Source of the DNA: JBCCEJ01 sp039030335 | GTDB lineage: Bacteria > Pseudomonadota > Gammaproteobacteria > HK1 | DNA: 44,120 nucleotides | Direction: 5' to 3' | Assembly: GCA_039030335.1 (NCBI GenBank) | Contig: JBCCEJ010000051.1 | Coordinates: forward strand, 1 to 44,120 | Shown: positions 42,501 to 44,120 of the stretch, one piece after another | How the letters are laid out: each line of letters opens with the position of its first letter | Position numbering within the stretch: the first letter of the stretch is position 1 | Notes under the pieces: generated by a model | Told to the model about the DNA's origin: nothing | Database searches by the model: none | The model's input: the letters and a program-made list of their open reading frames with translations, nothing else | Translations under genes and position numbers: made by a program

Positions 42501-42798
42501 CCAGGTCGCAGAACATGACGGTGAGCTGGCGACGCTCGGCCTCGCCAGGTTCGCGCTCGATGATCGTCGCATTGCCTGCAGCTTCGGGCGGCGCATCGGC
42601 GACAGGTGCCACCAGTTCTGCGTCGAGAAGCCGCACGCCGCGCAGAAACCGTTTCCGATCCCCGAAGCTGAATCCAAACTCTTTGAGGTCCGACTCGCCG
42701 ACCTCGCTGACGACATCCAGGTCGACGTCGTTCTCGCGAAGTATGTCGACGTACTTCTCAAGTCCACACTCCTTGAGCCAGCCCAATAGATCCCGCAT
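39550..42798 (-). CDS. SAM / class III cyclase / AAA ATPase / helical-repeat regulator
   Basis: The 1082-aa protein begins with a SAM domain (about 1-60, LGWLKECGLEKYVDILREN). A class III nucleotide cyclase domain follows (about 88-255), with metal Asp98 in MFCDLVGST, Asp142 in YMGDG, Asp211 in LGDTPNLAAR and the catalytic Asn214 and Arg218. Next comes an ATPase module with Walker A GEAGVGKSRLL (312-322) and Walker B-like LIIEDLHWVD. The C-terminal half is TPR-like helices. The residue that usually is the substrate Lys before YMGDG is Arg138. It resembles bacterial cyclase-ATPase fusions of signalling type. The start ATG 42798 fits the SAM domain. No partner gene is adjacent. Confidence 0.92.
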   Translation of the reverse strand: MRDLLGWLKECGLEKYVDILRENDVDLDVVSEVGESDLKEFGFSFGDRKRFLRGVRLLDAELVAPVADAPPEAAGNATIIEREPGEAERRQLTVMFCDLVGSTALSQSMDPEDYRGLLSQFQSAVTSEIVGNHGFIARYMGDGVLAYFGYPAASENDPELAVRAGLGMVAAVSSIDSAGTLEVRVGVATGQVVVGDIIGEGASEEAAVLGDTPNLAARLQAAAAPNSVCIAESTNALLGERIETRALEPVSLKGLADPVVPYVAVRVRSVSEVDETRRDAYPLVGRDVELALLDRAWRTAASGQGQAVVLSGEAGVGKSRLLRAFRNAIAPRAPQYTWYCSPYHVATANYPFWDHLHRLMQRNQYDNLDEFDRLEHLLEGLGIWSREAVLLLARLAGVATLEAAGELDLPPDEVRRRTQQLQVNMLKATAAKGPTVLIIEDLHWVDPTTSEVLGQIIDEIAEDPILVLLTARPEYRCPWTDYPHVTQHSISHLSRTDTMALVQSIIEGQGLASELSQHVLERTDGVPLYVEELTKTLLESTEEVGIPASLQDSLMARLDRLGSTKELAQIASIIGRDFRSGALAALSQLPQDVVTTGLEALCDAGLVHRRRSQDGNLFEFKHALVRDAAYESLLRERRRELHGRLARNLDGSASPELIAFHYTNAKEWSIAAQHWAEAGGLAANRSAHLEAVEHYRNALQNLAMLEPEGDRSFTLACAVSLAFSYRSLGQPDDVLSTLDAHHAALRDSGTALERAKVHYLRGVACFVLGRVDETYEHESAALVAAREAGSAEFEARALSSLGDWAYASKRVQSACNYQQQCASLAEQHALNIVSVDNATCFEATQRHLFGTADTSYVVEYVDRARSANLPRAESILCAGAAWTFAHRDELARSLEFARRGVGAAEVAGSKLWRIFSLSAESRTLSLLGRRAQGRELALECVEVARFLGAAIVGGLSFGALAMAAHDSGELHTALSEGEAQLTDGDTAHCHVDFRRDAIDAGLAHGEWNTVLHHVGALRAFCELEPLRPADYIADRGEALATLGKDQRQPGSAAHIAALIAEGEALGLTYFNRALEAALREST

Positions 42799-43699
42799 GC
42801 GAAAGCACTATCAAGTCGTTGCCTGGACCCCGACTTTAGCATTTACGCCGGTTCGATCTTTCACCTGCCAAGCACGCCGGACGGCCGTACCAAGACGGAC
42901 GCGGTGACGCGTAGGAAGCGCGTTACCAGGAAGTTGCCGAGGACATGCAGACACAAGCAGTTCCTCCCGGGACAAAACGTCGACCCAGGCTGTCTTGCCG
43001 GGTGGTTTGGCCATCGCCAGCCGCGCACAGAGGAAGGCGAAGGCTTCGGCGTACGACCGTTGCAGTCAAAGCATGACCGGCGCGTTCGAGTTGAGACCAG
43101 CGACCTCGAGTCGACATGACGACCCGCGAGCGCGGCACGCCCACATTAGCGACGAACACGATAAACGTCAGGAACACGACGGCCGGGATCAGCTCAAACT
43201 GTCCGAATGCGCGCTTGCCATCGAGGGGGGACTTGTCGTCGCCAGTCTTGCAGAGATAGCCGGTTGCGCTCTCGATGAGGCGCGCAACCGCAGCAACTGC
43301 ACTGACGTCGCCAGCCCGTTCGATCCGCTATGGCCATGGCCGGAAATCGTAAACACCTGATTTGGCAGCCGTACCCGTCCGACGTGTTGTAAGAGGACGG
43401 GACTCAACGTTTCTTCACCGAAGAGTTCAAGCGCAAAAGGGTGTGCTGGTCAGCGCAAGGCGTCGGACGACAGGAAGATACAGCTTTGCCGCCAACTTAC
43501 TCGCGTGAGGAGGAGCGAGAGTATTTTCGCGGCGCCGCAGCTCACTTTTCCACGGACCATAACTCGAGGACGCGTGCATCGACTAGGGTCGGGGGCGAGC
43601 GCATCGGACTTCGCCGTGCGGAGCGCCTGATGCGAGCGCCGTGTCGCAGACATCGCGCACATCCGCACCAGCGCTCGGTAGATGCAGTGCGTAGTGGCC
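42799..43699. other. Gene-poor stretch upstream of the cyclase
   Basis: About 900 bases carry only short frames on both strands. The one with any protein character is on the minus strand, stop at 42923 and open back to about 43330, with a hydrophobic run (LIPAVVFLTFIVFVANVG) but no ATG or GTG start before it and a basic, low-complexity rest. It may be a decayed membrane-protein gene. I see no RNA gene or repeat. Confidence 0.35.
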
Positions 43700-44029
43700 T
43701 TAGAACAGTGCAGAAAACCACATCAAATTCAGAATCACGACGACGATGAGCAACCACCAGAGAATGGCCTTGTTAGTCCCGAAGATGCTGGTGGTTTCTA
43801 CGCTCTGGGGGTCACGTCGCACACGCTCCACCCATTCAGCCTGTGCCGCGCTGATGACGGTCTGTGCCCGTCTCGCTGCCTCGACATCCGCCACCCACAG
43901 CCCAGCCTGGCCGCCACCGAAGACTGAACCGGGCCGCTCTTCAAATTCGATGTTGGCCGCGTCCAACGCTGCTCGCATGGCTTCCACTTCGTCCGCCGTG
44001 GCGCCGGATGACTTGAATACGCGTTTCAA
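43700..44029 (-). CDS. DUF6164-like small membrane protein
   Basis: From TTG 44029 the product is 109 aa. The N-terminal half (DEVEAMRAALDAANIEFEERPG, GGQAGLWVADVEAARRAQTVI) resembles DUF6164/DUF2007-like signal-transducing-type domains. The C-terminus has a single membrane helix (AILWWLLIVVVILNLMWFSALF). TTG 44029 is favoured because GAGGA lies 8 bases upstream and the product then starts like relatives (KRVFK); TTG 44044 adds five residues. Function unknown. The window ends 91 bases beyond the start. Confidence 0.7.
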   Translation of the reverse strand: MKRVFKSSGATADEVEAMRAALDAANIEFEERPGSVFGGGQAGLWVADVEAARRAQTVISAAQAEWVERVRRDPQSVETTSIFGTNKAILWWLLIVVVILNLMWFSALF

Positions 44030-44120
44030 TGGACTAGTCCTCAAATCAACAGGCAGGCCCTGGGGCCTCCGCTCCAGCTGCCGATGCGACGAACTCTGGC
44101 CCTCAGTAGCCGGGTAGACC

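Noticed and set aside
42995..43360. 121-aa plus-strand frame
   Set aside because: No family likeness, no ribosome-binding site, composition like a shadow frame.
1..44120. CRISPR arrays, insertion sequences, tRNA or rRNA genes, prophage
   Set aside because: I saw no regular direct repeats, transposase-like frames, tRNA-like cloverleaf ends or phage structural genes.

Overview
The window is a GC-rich chromosomal segment from a gammaproteobacterium. The left third keeps a gene order known from that class: gyrA, serC, hisC, tyrA, aroA, cmk, rpsA, ihfB, lapB, pyrF. GTG starts and ATGA/GTGA stop-start overlaps are common. The accessory content (Baeyer-Villiger monooxygenase, acyl-CoA synthetase, EthD, MmgE/PrpD, PEP-CTERM protein, selenoprotein) suggests an environmental heterotroph; any finer placement would be a guess.

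Layout. 1-2.5 kb: 3' part of gyrA. 2.5-8.9 kb: serine/aromatic operon serC, serA-type dehydrogenase, hisC, tyrA, aroA, cmk, with the serA-type gene where pheA usually stands. 9.0-13.1 kb: rpsA, ihfB, lapB, pyrF. 13.1-19.6 kb, minus strand: argA downstream of a six-gene envelope module (SPFH zinc-ribbon protein, two DUF4178 zinc-ribbon proteins, a previously uncalled 55-aa membrane peptide, DUF350, membrane-fused spermidine synthase). 19.8-23.4 kb: divergent Baeyer-Villiger monooxygenase and IlvD/Edd dehydratase with a dyad in the shared promoter region. 23.5-27.0 kb, minus strand: three translationally coupled genes for a Ser/Thr kinase with cyclic-nucleotide domain, an exported caspase-like protease and a sulfotransferase-like protein. 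27.1-28.0 kb: a GrdB-family selenoprotein whose frame runs through an in-frame TGA followed by a SECIS-like hairpin. 28.1-34.2 kb: acyl-CoA synthetase, second hisC, and an EthD / ureohydrolase / MmgE-PrpD run. 34.4-38.2 kb: secreted alpha/beta hydrolase, small unknown protein, FAD monooxygenase, with long non-coding gaps. 38.3-42.8 kb: PEP-CTERM protein and a 1082-aa SAM / class III cyclase / AAA ATPase / helical-repeat regulator. 42.8-44.1 kb: a nearly gene-free stretch and a DUF6164-like membrane protein.

How the genes work together. The left operon joins serine and aromatic amino acid synthesis to nucleotide kinase and ribosomal functions. The minus-strand envelope module looks like a membrane stress or polyamine system. 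The kinase carries a putative cyclic-nucleotide-binding domain and the window also holds a class III cyclase about 12.6 kb away, so a cAMP-like signal could link them; this is inference. The best-supported unusual observation is the selenoprotein at 27096-27962, which automated calling would split into two genes at the Sec codon. The most system-like unexplained units are the kinase/caspase/sulfotransferase operon and the SPFH/DUF4178/DUF350/spermidine synthase module.
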